The notes under the pieces are model-generated. The model saw nothing but the letters and a program-made list of their open reading frames with translations, was not told the DNA's origin and did no database searches. Shown here in pieces: positions 1-7,828 of a stretch of DNA of 64,000 nucleotides; position 1 is the first letter of the stretch; the number at the start of each line of letters is the position of its first letter. Made by a program: the position numbers and the translations under genes. The DNA comes from Candidatus Nitrospira neomarina (lineage in GTDB: Bacteria; Nitrospirota; Nitrospiria; Nitrospirales; UBA8639): assembly GCF_032051675.1 (NCBI RefSeq), contig NZ_CP116968.1, forward strand, positions 1,364,001-1,428,000, read 5' to 3'.

Positions 1-1
1 A

Positions 2-262
2 ATTCGACCTAGAGGTACACTTGTGCTCAAATCCACGTATCATGGGAACCTGTCATTAGATATGGCGGCTTTGGTCATTCAGGAAATATCCTTAATTGGA
101 TCTCGTTGCGGCCCTTTCCCTCCGGCCATCCGCCTATTAGAATCGAACCACGTCCGGGTTGACCCCCTTATCCATGCTCGCTATGCACTCCTGGATGGCG
201 TTCTGGCCATGGAAAAAGCCGCACAGAGTGGGGTACGAAAAGTCCTGTTGCAAATGACCTGA
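2..262 (+). CDS. C-terminal fragment of a zinc-type (MDR) alcohol dehydrogenase, cut by the window start
   Basis: The frame is open from the first bases of the window, so this is the 3' end of a longer gene. The 87 visible residues match the tail of medium-chain dehydrogenase/reductase alcohol dehydrogenases: a segment reading EISLIGSRCGPFPPA, then RVDPLIHARYALLDG, and the end AQSGVRKVLLQ. In that family this part completes the Rossmann fold and returns to the substrate domain. The Zn ligands and the NAD(P) glycine motif would lie upstream, outside the window, so substrate and cofactor cannot be told. The family call rests on recognised C-terminal patterns only. A tRNA-Thr gene follows after about 90 bp. 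Confidence 0.7.
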   Translation: MRPRGTLVLKSTYHGNLSLDMAALVIQEISLIGSRCGPFPPAIRLLESNHVRVDPLIHARYALLDGVLAMEKAAQSGVRKVLLQMT

Positions 263-342
263 ATCGTGGCTAGTTGGCAAAAATTTTTTTTATGTATCCC
301 ATGCTGGTTGAATGGTTCAGCCTTTGGTATGTATGATGAGGC

Positions 343-348
343 TATAAT
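343..348 (+). promoter_or_regulatory. -10 element of the tRNA-Thr promoter
   Basis: A perfect TATAAT lies 7 bp before the first base of the tRNA, the distance expected if transcription starts at or just before the mature 5' end. No good -35 hexamer is seen at the usual spacing. Confidence 0.45.
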
Positions 349-355
349 TCGCCGA

Positions 356-431
356 GCTGGCGTAGCTCAATCGGTAGAGCAGCGGTTTTGTAAACCGCAG
401 GTCGGAGGTTCAATTCCTCTCGCCAGCTCCA
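356..431 (+). tRNA. tRNA-Thr (anticodon TGT), CCA encoded
   Basis: A complete cloverleaf can be drawn. The acceptor stem GCTGGCG (356-362) pairs perfectly with CGCCAGC (421-427). The D stem is GCTC/GAGC, the anticodon stem GCGGT/ACCGC encloses the loop TTTGTAA, and the T arm carries TTCAATT. Anticodon TGT reads ACA (threonine). The discriminator base is T428 and the CCA end is encoded at 429-431. Confidence 0.95.
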
Positions 432-908
432 TACAACTCATGGGACTTGCCCCGTTTAGGCAGGCACGCCAACATCTAACTACCAAGAAAGACTTCACAG
501 ATTGTTTTTTTTAAATTGAATTGTTCTCTCCAGCCCTTCCAACCGTGTTCACCCCCTGATCTATGTTGGCCAAAGCATTCTCATACCACAGGAGTCATTT
601 CTCACCTTCTAGGCGTTGAACGTCATGATGCAAGGCCTCATGATCTTCAAAAAGTTTACGGGTTCATCCGTTTGTCCAAATACACTCCACCAGCCCTTGT
701 ATAATTGTTATTGAATTTTACATTAAGAAAAACTGCTTTTGTTCAGGGAGTTATCTGTTAAAATAACTTGACATGACGATAGTGATCTCGCAAGCAATTG
801 TGGGGGCTCATTCCCTCATGATGGGAGAAATGCCATATCCCCTAACAAGACGAACAGTCACAGAATAATGAGGAATATTGCCAACAGGTTACTCATTTCC
901 TCTCGCAT
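432..908. other. Intergenic stretch without a supported gene
   Basis: About 480 bp between tRNA-Thr and the SUMF1-domain gene. A 62-codon frame at 516-704 has no ribosome binding site and no recognisable protein character. A TTGACA hexamer at 768-773 could be a -35 element for the downstream gene, but no convincing -10 follows. A short inverted repeat (GTTAT/ATAAC) lies around 750-767. Nothing else was recognised. Confidence 0.4.
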
Positions 909-1982
909 GTGCATGCTCAGATCGCGCACCCAATGAACGACGATAACCAAACAACCCTGCCCGCGGAAAAATCTTCCCCCGCACCCCTGGCTGATCACAC
1001 AAAGCCTGAAAGCCTTCGACGACAATCGGTTGCTGGTAAACCCTCGTCTAAGCCGCGAACACCCAACCTGATTTCGGGGGAATCTTCACATGCAGAAACC
1101 GTCTCCATGCTGAAAAAACAGTACCAGCTTGCGGAGCGACAGAAACGATGGATGAAACGAGCAGGGCTCATGGCGGTCTTCATTATTATTTTGGGAGGAT
1201 TAGGCACTTGGTTGGCAGAGGAGAATAAGGCATTTAAAATGGCCATCCTGAGAGTCGTCGCTCCGGTAGTGAGCATCCATCTGGATCCCGAAATGGTTTC
1301 AATTCCTGCCGGGACCTTTCAACAGGGAGATAGCTGGGAAGAGAGTACGTCAAGCGAACTCCCGCTACGAGAAGTCCATATCAACAAATTTGCTTTAGGG
1401 CGATTTGAGGTCACCTTCGAGGAATATGACCGGTTCGCCATATCGACAGGTCGGCCGCTTCCGGGAGATGAGGGATGGGGACGTGAAAGGCATCCGGTCA
1501 TCAATGTCTCCTGGAAAGATGCCGCCGACTATGCAACGTGGTTATCACAAAAAACCGGTTATCGCTATCGACTTCCCACAGAGTCTGAGTGGGAATATGC
1601 AGCCAGAAATATGGGAAAAGGCGAAATTTGGGCGGGAACCTCAGAACAGGAACAGCTTTCGACATATGCCTGGTTCAACACAAACAGCAATGGAAGAACT
1701 CAACCAGTTGGAACCCAACAACCCAATGGCCTCGGCCTGCATGACCTGAGCGGAAATGTATGGGAGTGGGTCCAGGATTGCTGGCACGACGATTATCAGC
1801 ATGCCCCAACAAATGGGGCGGCCTGGCTAGAGGCGAATGACGGGATGTGCGGAACACGGGTGAGGCGAGGTGGTGGCTGGACTAACGCTCCGATGTCTTT
1901 GCGTTCTTCATTTCGTAATGGGTACAGCGCCGACTCACGGAGCATACAGATTGGTTTTCGTCTCGCGCAGGACATCAAATAG
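909..1982 (+). CDS. Membrane-anchored SUMF1/FGE-sulfatase-fold protein
   Basis: This 357-residue protein has a polar N-terminus of about 80 residues, one hydrophobic helix (residues about 86-105, LMAVFIIILGGLGTW), and then a SUMF1-type domain from about residue 128 to the end. Domain marks are MVSIPAGTFQQG, HPVINVSWKDAADYA, RLPTESEWEYAAR, LSGNVWEWVQD and RRGGGWTN, ending in IGFRLA. The two cysteines that bind copper in true formylglycine-generating enzymes are not at the expected place in the last motif, so a binding or scaffold role is more likely than sulfatase maturation. The helix suggests an inner-membrane anchor with the domain in the periplasm. The start is uncertain: GTG at 909 or ATG at 933, neither with a strong ribosome binding site. 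A second SUMF1 domain occurs in the caspase-like protein at 3981-7730. Confidence 0.8.
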   Translation: MHAQIAHPMNDDNQTTLPAEKSSPAPLADHTKPESLRRQSVAGKPSSKPRTPNLISGESSHAETVSMLKKQYQLAERQKRWMKRAGLMAVFIIILGGLGTWLAEENKAFKMAILRVVAPVVSIHLDPEMVSIPAGTFQQGDSWEESTSSELPLREVHINKFALGRFEVTFEEYDRFAISTGRPLPGDEGWGRERHPVINVSWKDAADYATWLSQKTGYRYRLPTESEWEYAARNMGKGEIWAGTSEQEQLSTYAWFNTNSNGRTQPVGTQQPNGLGLHDLSGNVWEWVQDCWHDDYQHAPTNGAAWLEANDGMCGTRVRRGGGWTNAPMSLRSSFRNGYSADSRSIQIGFRLAQDIK

Positions 1983-2078
1983 TATAGCTATCTTCAGCTT
2001 GTCTTTTCCCTCTTTCACCTTCATTTTTCCCTAAACATGCTTCAAAAGGACAACGGTAACGTATGACGATTCAAGTCT

Positions 2079-3353
2079 TTAGAACGTCGCTCCCACGCCT
2101 AACGTCCAGACCGCATCCGGACGGAGCCCTTCATTTTTATTGAGTGGAAGCTGGACGGCTGCCTGAACCAGAGTATTGGGAAGTGGAGCCCATTTTAGGC
2201 CGGGAGCCAAATCGACGATGTCCTTTCCACTGTTATCCTTATCGTCCAATTCGTGACGGCCCAGGAGGTCAAGAGAGAAAGCAAAAACCGGAATAGGCGC
2301 ATAATCAAACCCTGCGACATAGGTAAAAAGATTCAGTTCCGATTTGTTGTTGACAAGCACGAAGCCCGTATTCACATGGGGACCAATCATGCCGATCGGG
2401 GATGAATAATATTTAGAAGCGACAGCCAATCCCTCAAATCTGAATTCTCCGACTCCCATGAAGTTATCCTCGTTTCCCGTGGGAAAAGACACGCCACCGC
2501 GTACTCCCAAATCAGGTAAAACCTCATGATTTTTCAGGAAGTTATATTTGGTTCGAAGAAGAACGTCTCCGATCCCGGTTTTATCCGAAGAAGAGCTGTC
2601 TCTTGAAGGGTCCCCCGTACCGGGTGCCGTCCCATTGATCACGTATATACCACTGCAATTACCACCTTGAGTACAAGGGACCCCGTTGGCATCAAGCATG
2701 GTCGCCTTCGCTTTTGCCTTGATCTTGTTATTGATGAGAGGAACAAGAAGATTGATGTCCCAATTATCCGTGATGCCATACGTGCCAAAAAATCCAACAA
2801 AATTGGTAATCACTGTGACATCCAGGTTAATTTGTAATAGCTCATCTAACCCTGGGGCATTCGGCGGAGTTCCCGGCCCGGCGGTGGGAGAGACATCTTC
2901 ACTGAGAGAAGATAGCTTTTGGCCATTAAATTTTTTGTAATTGGCGTTTGACCAGACGACCTGGAAATCAAATCGCCCTTTTCCAAGCGTGTCGGCTCGT
3001 TCCGCAAAGAGTGGACCGAGGCTTTTGGTGACTTCAACAGGAACTCCCCGCTCAACATCAAACCGATACGCCGCCACGGTAGAGTTCACCGCGAATTGCC
3101 CCGTTTGAGCCCCAATGCCATTCGTCAGTTCATTAAATGAATCGAACACCGCATTGCCAAAATCATTGGACCGATTGCCTGCAAAATTAGGATCTGTTTG
3201 AAACCCATTTCCCCCATAAAGATCAGGAATCACATTCTTTAATTCTTTGGCTTGCGTGACAGATTGACTGATGACGAGCATTGCCAACACAAGGAAACAG
3301 GCCAACCGCTGCATTCGCCTACATACCAAGTTCTGCATGAGCCAATAAGTCAT
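2079..3353 (-). CDS. Outer-membrane beta-barrel protein, transporter-like (MetA-pathway type)
   Basis: This 424-residue protein has an N-terminal signal peptide (hydrophobic LACFLVLAMLVIS, then QSVTQAKE) and a body rich in alternating aromatic and polar residues. It carries marks of the family called putative MetA-pathway of phenol degradation (PF13557): NWDINLLVPLINNKI, IGDVLLRTKYNFL and GVSFPTG. The last residue is phenylalanine (GVGATF), the usual signal for assembly of outer-membrane barrels. Members are annotated as transporters but mostly have no known substrate. The gene is convergent with the SUMF1 gene and about 100 bp from it. Three methionines lie near the start (residues 1, 6 and 14), so the exact start is open. 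Confidence 0.75.
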   Translation of the reverse strand: MTYWLMQNLVCRRMQRLACFLVLAMLVISQSVTQAKELKNVIPDLYGGNGFQTDPNFAGNRSNDFGNAVFDSFNELTNGIGAQTGQFAVNSTVAAYRFDVERGVPVEVTKSLGPLFAERADTLGKGRFDFQVVWSNANYKKFNGQKLSSLSEDVSPTAGPGTPPNAPGLDELLQINLDVTVITNFVGFFGTYGITDNWDINLLVPLINNKIKAKAKATMLDANGVPCTQGGNCSGIYVINGTAPGTGDPSRDSSSSDKTGIGDVLLRTKYNFLKNHEVLPDLGVRGGVSFPTGNEDNFMGVGEFRFEGLAVASKYYSSPIGMIGPHVNTGFVLVNNKSELNLFTYVAGFDYAPIPVFAFSLDLLGRHELDDKDNSGKDIVDLAPGLKWAPLPNTLVQAAVQLPLNKNEGLRPDAVWTLGVGATF

Positions 3354-3689
3354 TATTTTTCCTCATATAATTGAAATAAACAAAAAAGGTTTCCCAAAAA
3401 TTTCCACACAACGAAATTGGCGCGATGGTCCGAGCGCAATTATCGACTTTAACTATGGGTTTGGGGGATGGTACGCTCAACACCACAGGTCCAAAAGAAT
3501 GGTGTTAATCACGCCCTTCTTCAGCTTTAGTGGCTATCAGATGGAATCATATCTAAAAACGCGATGCTGATGACGTAGAAAACCAGGCGATCCTATAAAC
3601 TCTTTCTCATGAAGTCAATCCATATTTCCCAGAGGTTTCGCTTGCACCGCCCCCCCACTCAGGCATACCCCCCAAATTTGGGATAATGA
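3354..3689. other. Intergenic stretch, no gene seen
   Basis: Upstream flank of the outer-membrane protein gene. No open frame of note and no clear promoter consensus was recognised on either strand. The following bases (3690-3925) appear to be a decayed coding remnant and are listed separately. Confidence 0.3.
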
Positions 3690-3925
3690 CCGACAGGCTT
3701 CAAGAAGGAAGGTCTCTTAGTTTTCAAGTCGTGGACCAGGCCAACAATGGCATCTCCGAGGCAAGACCCAGTAAACTGGTCTCAAAAACCCACGTCGTCC
3801 GGGATCAGCACCATGCTTATGACGCGTTCTGTTCATCGTTGCTGGACATATAGGCTCTCACGAAACGAAAGAAAAAGGCCAAAGACGAAATTCTGATGCA
3901 TCCAGAAAATGGCCCTGGCTTATTT
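3690..3925 (+). pseudogene. Decayed fragment of a caspase-like (C14) domain, related to the next gene
   Basis: Reading from 3823, the DNA encodes RVLFIVAGHIGSHETKEKG, which lines up with RVLIFFAGHIGETPGKGK around the catalytic histidine of the intact gene downstream. After a frame change near 3890 it continues LMHPENGPGL, matching MMPVDTEPGL of the intact protein in the same order and spacing. A stop codon lies directly before the first match. The part upstream (3690-3820) is only weakly similar. The simplest reading is a partial duplicate of the caspase gene that has lost its frame, left just ahead of the functional copy. The match is by eye. Confidence 0.5.
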
Positions 3926-3980
3926 TCTTGCGAGAATTTTCATGAGTAAAATTGACATAGGCCACAGGAGCACGTGAACG

Positions 3981-6900
3981 GTGTCCGATCGCATTCTACA
4001 TCACCCCATCCAGAAAAGAGGATCTTTCCACTCTCCCAGCATCTTGCTGCTCTCTTTCCTGTTATGCAGTTTGACCGCATTGCTCCTTCCAATCCAGGCC
4101 CACGCAGATACCTCCAGTAGTACCGTGAACGGAAAAGTTCCTGCCCAATATATCGCCGAGACCCAGGGAAAATCCTGGGCCGTCATCATAGGCATTGATA
4201 AATATCTGAATCTCGCCGGCCTGGCCTATGCGGTCGATGATGCGAAATCGATGGCACGCATGCTGGGACGTCAAGGATTTACGGTTTCATCCCTCTACAA
4301 CACTCAAGCCACCAAAAAAGCGATCCTTCAGGAGTTGCGCCACAACCTTGTGACACAAGTACAAAAAAATGATCGAGTGCTCATCTTTTTTGCGGGGCAC
4401 ATCGGAGAGACCCCCGGCAAGGGAAAACAGCAACCCGCAGGCTACATGATGCCCGTCGATACCGAGCCGGGCCTACTTGCGGACACCGCAATCAGTGTGG
4501 ATCTTCTTCGCGAACTTTCCGAATCACTTCCGGCAAAACAGGTCTTAATTCTCATAGACATTTGTTATGGAGGCATTGCCGGTCGCAGTCAGCGTTCATT
4601 CCCCCCCATGACCAGTAATTATCTCAAGATGATTGCCAGTGAATCTGCGCGCCAATTGATCACCGCAGGAGGAACGGGGCAGCAAGCCTTAGCCGGACCG
4701 AAGTGGAAACATAGCGTGTTTACGTATTATCTTCTGGAAGGCATTGGAAAGGGAAAGGGTGACCTGAACGGCGATGGGATCATTCCCACATCCGAACTCT
4801 TCACCTATCTCGATGAGCACGTGCAATCGGCTGCTCTCACGCATAAACATGTGCAACGACCGGAGATGTGGGGGTTGAGTGGAGATAAGGGAGAATTTGT
4901 CTTTATTCCCGAAAAATTTTCCTCCAACCCTCAAGTCGCCAACACCCAAGGAAAGACGAGCAATCCTGCAGCTGGAACGGTCGAGACCATTGTCGGACTC
5001 TTAAAGAGTTTTGGAAATCCCCTGGATGTCTTCAACAACGGTCCATCTGGAAAGAGCGAGCAGGCTGATAAACAAAAAACGGTAGAAGAAGAAGCTGCCG
5101 CGCTAGAGGCAGAGCGGGAAAAATTTGAATTGCAAGCTCTCCAATCTTTAAAGGAGCAACGGCAGCGGGAGAAGGATCTTCAAGCGCAACTGGCCGAAGC
5201 CCAACGTCTGGCCGAGGAGGAGGAACGTCGGCGGGTCGCCGCGGAACAGGCCCGTCAGGAACAAGAAGCGCTCTTAGCGGAACAACAAGCCGCGTTAAAA
5301 GCCGAACAAGCCCGCGTGGCCGCCGAAGAAGAGCACCGCAAACAAGTCTTGGCGGAACAAGAACAAACTCGTCTGGCGCAACTGGCCGAAGCTCAACGCC
5401 TGGCTGCGGAGGAGGAACGCCGGCGGGTTGCCGCGGAACAGGCCCGCCAGGAACAAGAAGCCCTCTTAGCGCAACAACTAGCCGCGTTAAAAGCCGAACA
5501 AGCCCGTGTGGCCGCCGAAGAAAAACAACAACGCCAGCTGGCCTTAGCGCAACTGGCCGAAGCCCAGCGCCTGGCTGCGGAGGAGGAACGCCGGCGGGTC
5601 GCCGCGGAACAGGCCCGTCGGGAACAAGAAGCGCTCTTGGCCGAACAACAGGCCGCGTTAAAAGCCGAACAAGCCCGTGTGGCCGCCGAAGAAAAACAAC
5701 GCCAGCTGGCCTTAGCGCAACTAGCCGAAGCTCAACGCCTGGCTGCGGAGGAGGAACGCCGGCGGGTCGCCGCGGAACAGGCCCGCCGTGAACAGGAAGC
5801 GCTCTTGGTGCAACAACAAGCCGCTTTAAAAGCCCAACAAGCCAAGCTCGCCGCCGAGGAAGAGCGACGAAAACAACTCTTGGCACAACGAGAACGGGAA
5901 TTTCAAACGCAACTGGCCATAGCCCAGCGAATGGTAGCCGAAGAAGAACGTCGACGTGTGGAAGCCGAAAAGGCCAGACTTGCGGCAGAGGAGCAAAAAC
6001 GAAAACAACTCTTGGCGGAACGGGAACTTACGCGACAAACTCAACTCGCTGAAGCTCGCCGAATGGCCGAGGAACAGGCCAGAATTGAAGCCGAGGAACA
6101 GCGCCGCAAGGAAGCCTTGGCTAAACAGGAACTCACCCGCCAAGCCCAACTCGCTGAAGCCCGACGGGTGGCCGAGGAACAGGCCAGAATTGAAGCCGAG
6201 GAACAGCGCCGCAAGGAAGCCTTAGCCAGACAGGAACTCACCCGCCAAGCCCAATTGGCTGAAGCCCGACGGGTGGCCGAGGAACAGGCCAGAATTGAAG
6301 CCGAGGAACAGCGCCGCAAGGAAGCCTTAGCCAAAGAGGAACTCACCCGTCAAACCCAACTGGCCGAAGCCCGACGAGTGGCCGAGGAACAGGCTCGCAT
6401 TAAGCAAGAGGCCGCCATGAAAGCCGAAAAGGCCCGACTGGCAGCCCTGGAAGAAGAGCGGGAACAAGTTGCCCGCCTGAAGCAAGAAGCCGCCATGAAA
6501 GCCGAAAAGGCCCGACTTGCCGCAGAAGAGCAACAACGCCAGCAGGCGGAGGAAGCGCGTCGCCTGGCCGATTTGGAAGAAGAGCGTCGACGAGTCGCCG
6601 CAGAACGTGAGCGTAAGGAACTAGAGGCGAAAGTTACGCAACCACCAATTATTGTCCCGAATGGTGGAAATGAGCCGGCAGGGCCTTCTTCTGGAAGTTC
6701 GCTAACGCCTGGGACCCTTTCCGCATCCACCCCTTCTCCCCCATCCCCCTCGGCGATTGAACCATCCTCGAACGAGAATTCAGGGTTTTTCGGATTTTTT
6801 AAGAATATGTTTGAAAATGACTCTAGCTCACCCCCAGCGGCCAGTGATCAACCGAAGGTATCCCAACCAGAACCCATTCTTGAGGCACGGCTACATCAAC

Positions 6901-7730
6901 AAGATTTACCTGGCGCCGTGGAGTCCGCCCTCTCAGGAAATGATGACGTCCCCATGATCTTGATTCCCGCCGGAGAATTTAGAATGGGAAGCACTGAGAA
7001 TCAAATTTCCAGTCTCCTGAAAGACTTTGAAGGAATCCAGTTCAATGCCTTTCAAGCAGAGATTCCTCAACGCCAGGTTAGCCTTAAAGCCTATTATATT
7101 GATCAATATGAGGTCAGCTATCGCCGCTATCGTGCATTTCTTGAATCGACAGGTCGGGCAGCCCCTGCGTTCTGGGAAAATGAACGATTCCACAAACCGG
7201 ATCATCCGGTCCTCGGAGTGACCTGGTATGACGCAACGGCCTATTGCACCTGGGCTGGCAAACGCCTTCCTACCGAAGCGGAATGGGAATACGCCGCCAG
7301 AGGACCACAAGGTTATGCCTATCCTTGGGGAAACTCATGGGATCCTCAACGGACCAATACGGCAAGTTATTGGGCAGGCAAAAATTTTTCATCAATGGCG
7401 AAATGGGGTGAGTGGATGCAAACCGCGTTGGATCGCGGAAAAGCCGGCCCGTTAGAAGTTGGCACCTTCTCGAATGGAGTGAGTCCATTTGGTATTCATG
7501 ACATGGCTGGAAATATATCCGAGTGGGTCTTTGATTGGTATACACCGTACGAGAACCAACCGACCCTCATCCATAATCCCGACGGGGCGGACTCCGGGAC
7601 CATGAAAGTGCATCGTGGAGGATCCTGGAGTGTGAGTTCGATTTTTGCCCGTTCAACCTATCGGGCTCGAGAAAATCCTGAAAAGAGAAGTCCCTACATT
7701 GGAATGCGATGCGCCAAATCTTCTCAATAA
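3981..7730 (+). CDS. Exported caspase-like protease with a long coiled coil and a C-terminal SUMF1 domain
   Basis: This 1249-residue protein starts at GTG 3981 with AGGAG about 10 bp upstream. Residues about 18-42 form a signal peptide (hydrophobic core ILLLSFLLCSLTALLLPI, then QAHA). Residues about 64-310 are a caspase-like (peptidase C14) domain with both catalytic positions present: His140 in FFAGHIG and Cys195 in LIDICYGG. Residues about 365-885 are an extreme Glu/Ala/Arg/Gln-rich coiled coil made of tandem blocks. A Pro/Ser-rich linker follows, then a SUMF1 fold from about residue 988 (ILIPAGEFRMGS, LPTEAEWEYAARG, DMAGNISEWVFD, HRGGSWS). The signal peptide puts the protease outside the cytoplasm, unlike most defence-type caspases. 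Substrate unknown; the SUMF1 domain lacks the paired copper-binding cysteines and may be a ligand-binding module. Confidence 0.85.
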   Translation: MSDRILHHPIQKRGSFHSPSILLLSFLLCSLTALLLPIQAHADTSSSTVNGKVPAQYIAETQGKSWAVIIGIDKYLNLAGLAYAVDDAKSMARMLGRQGFTVSSLYNTQATKKAILQELRHNLVTQVQKNDRVLIFFAGHIGETPGKGKQQPAGYMMPVDTEPGLLADTAISVDLLRELSESLPAKQVLILIDICYGGIAGRSQRSFPPMTSNYLKMIASESARQLITAGGTGQQALAGPKWKHSVFTYYLLEGIGKGKGDLNGDGIIPTSELFTYLDEHVQSAALTHKHVQRPEMWGLSGDKGEFVFIPEKFSSNPQVANTQGKTSNPAAGTVETIVGLLKSFGNPLDVFNNGPSGKSEQADKQKTVEEEAAALEAEREKFELQALQSLKEQRQREKDLQAQLAEAQRLAEEEERRRVAAEQARQEQEALLAEQQAALKAEQARVAAEEEHRKQVLAEQEQTRLAQLAEAQRLAAEEERRRVAAEQARQEQEALLAQQLAALKAEQARVAAEEKQQRQLALAQLAEAQRLAAEEERRRVAAEQARREQEALLAEQQAALKAEQARVAAEEKQRQLALAQLAEAQRLAAEEERRRVAAEQARREQEALLVQQQAALKAQQAKLAAEEERRKQLLAQREREFQTQLAIAQRMVAEEERRRVEAEKARLAAEEQKRKQLLAERELTRQTQLAEARRMAEEQARIEAEEQRRKEALAKQELTRQAQLAEARRVAEEQARIEAEEQRRKEALARQELTRQAQLAEARRVAEEQARIEAEEQRRKEALAKEELTRQTQLAEARRVAEEQARIKQEAAMKAEKARLAALEEEREQVARLKQEAAMKAEKARLAAEEQQRQQAEEARRLADLEEERRRVAAERERKELEAKVTQPPIIVPNGGNEPAGPSSGSSLTPGTLSASTPSPPSPSAIEPSSNENSGFFGFFKNMFENDSSSPPAASDQPKVSQPEPILEARLHQQDLPGAVESALSGNDDVPMILIPAGEFRMGSTENQISSLLKDFEGIQFNAFQAEIPQRQVSLKAYYIDQYEVSYRRYRAFLESTGRAAPAFWENERFHKPDHPVLGVTWYDATAYCTWAGKRLPTEAEWEYAARGPQGYAYPWGNSWDPQRTNTASYWAGKNFSSMAKWGEWMQTALDRGKAGPLEVGTFSNGVSPFGIHDMAGNISEWVFDWYTPYENQPTLIHNPDGADSGTMKVHRGGSWSVSSIFARSTYRARENPEKRSPYIGMRCAKSSQ
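5187..6462 (+). repeat. In-frame tandem DNA repeats encoding the coiled coil
   Basis: Two repeat types follow each other inside the caspase-like gene. The first begins at 5187, 5379, 5550, 5718 and 5910, giving unit lengths of 192, 171, 168 and 192 bp (64, 57, 56 and 64 codons). The second begins at 6042, 6147, 6252 and 6357 with an exact 105-bp period (35 codons, five heptads). Units are highly similar at the DNA level, which points to recent unequal exchange. Confidence 0.85.
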
Positions 7731-7746
7731 TTTTTTCAATGCATTC

Positions 7747-7765
7747 CCTGTTCTCACTTAACAGG
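7747..7765. terminator. Short hairpin between convergent genes
   Basis: A perfect 6-bp stem (CCTGTT/AACAGG) with a 7-base loop lies 17 bp after the caspase-like gene and before the 3' end of the first PASTA gene. No T tract follows, so termination is only a possibility. Confidence 0.25.
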
Positions 7766-7828
7766 TCCTAGCCGAATGGCCTCTTGGACTGTTGTCCCCT
7801 TACAGCGCTCCCCCTGGGCAAACAGGAA

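Noticed and set aside
516-704. Small open frame of 62 codons after tRNA-Thr
   Set aside because: No ribosome binding site and no protein-like composition.
909-1982. Active formylglycine-generating enzyme
   Set aside because: The fold is present but the paired cysteines of the copper site are missing in the last motif, and no sulfatase gene is nearby.
5032-5886. Minus-strand open frame of 284 codons rich in Pro, Arg and Val
   Set aside because: Shadow of the Glu/Ala/Arg/Gln-rich coiled coil of the caspase-like gene; no ribosome binding site and no independent protein character.
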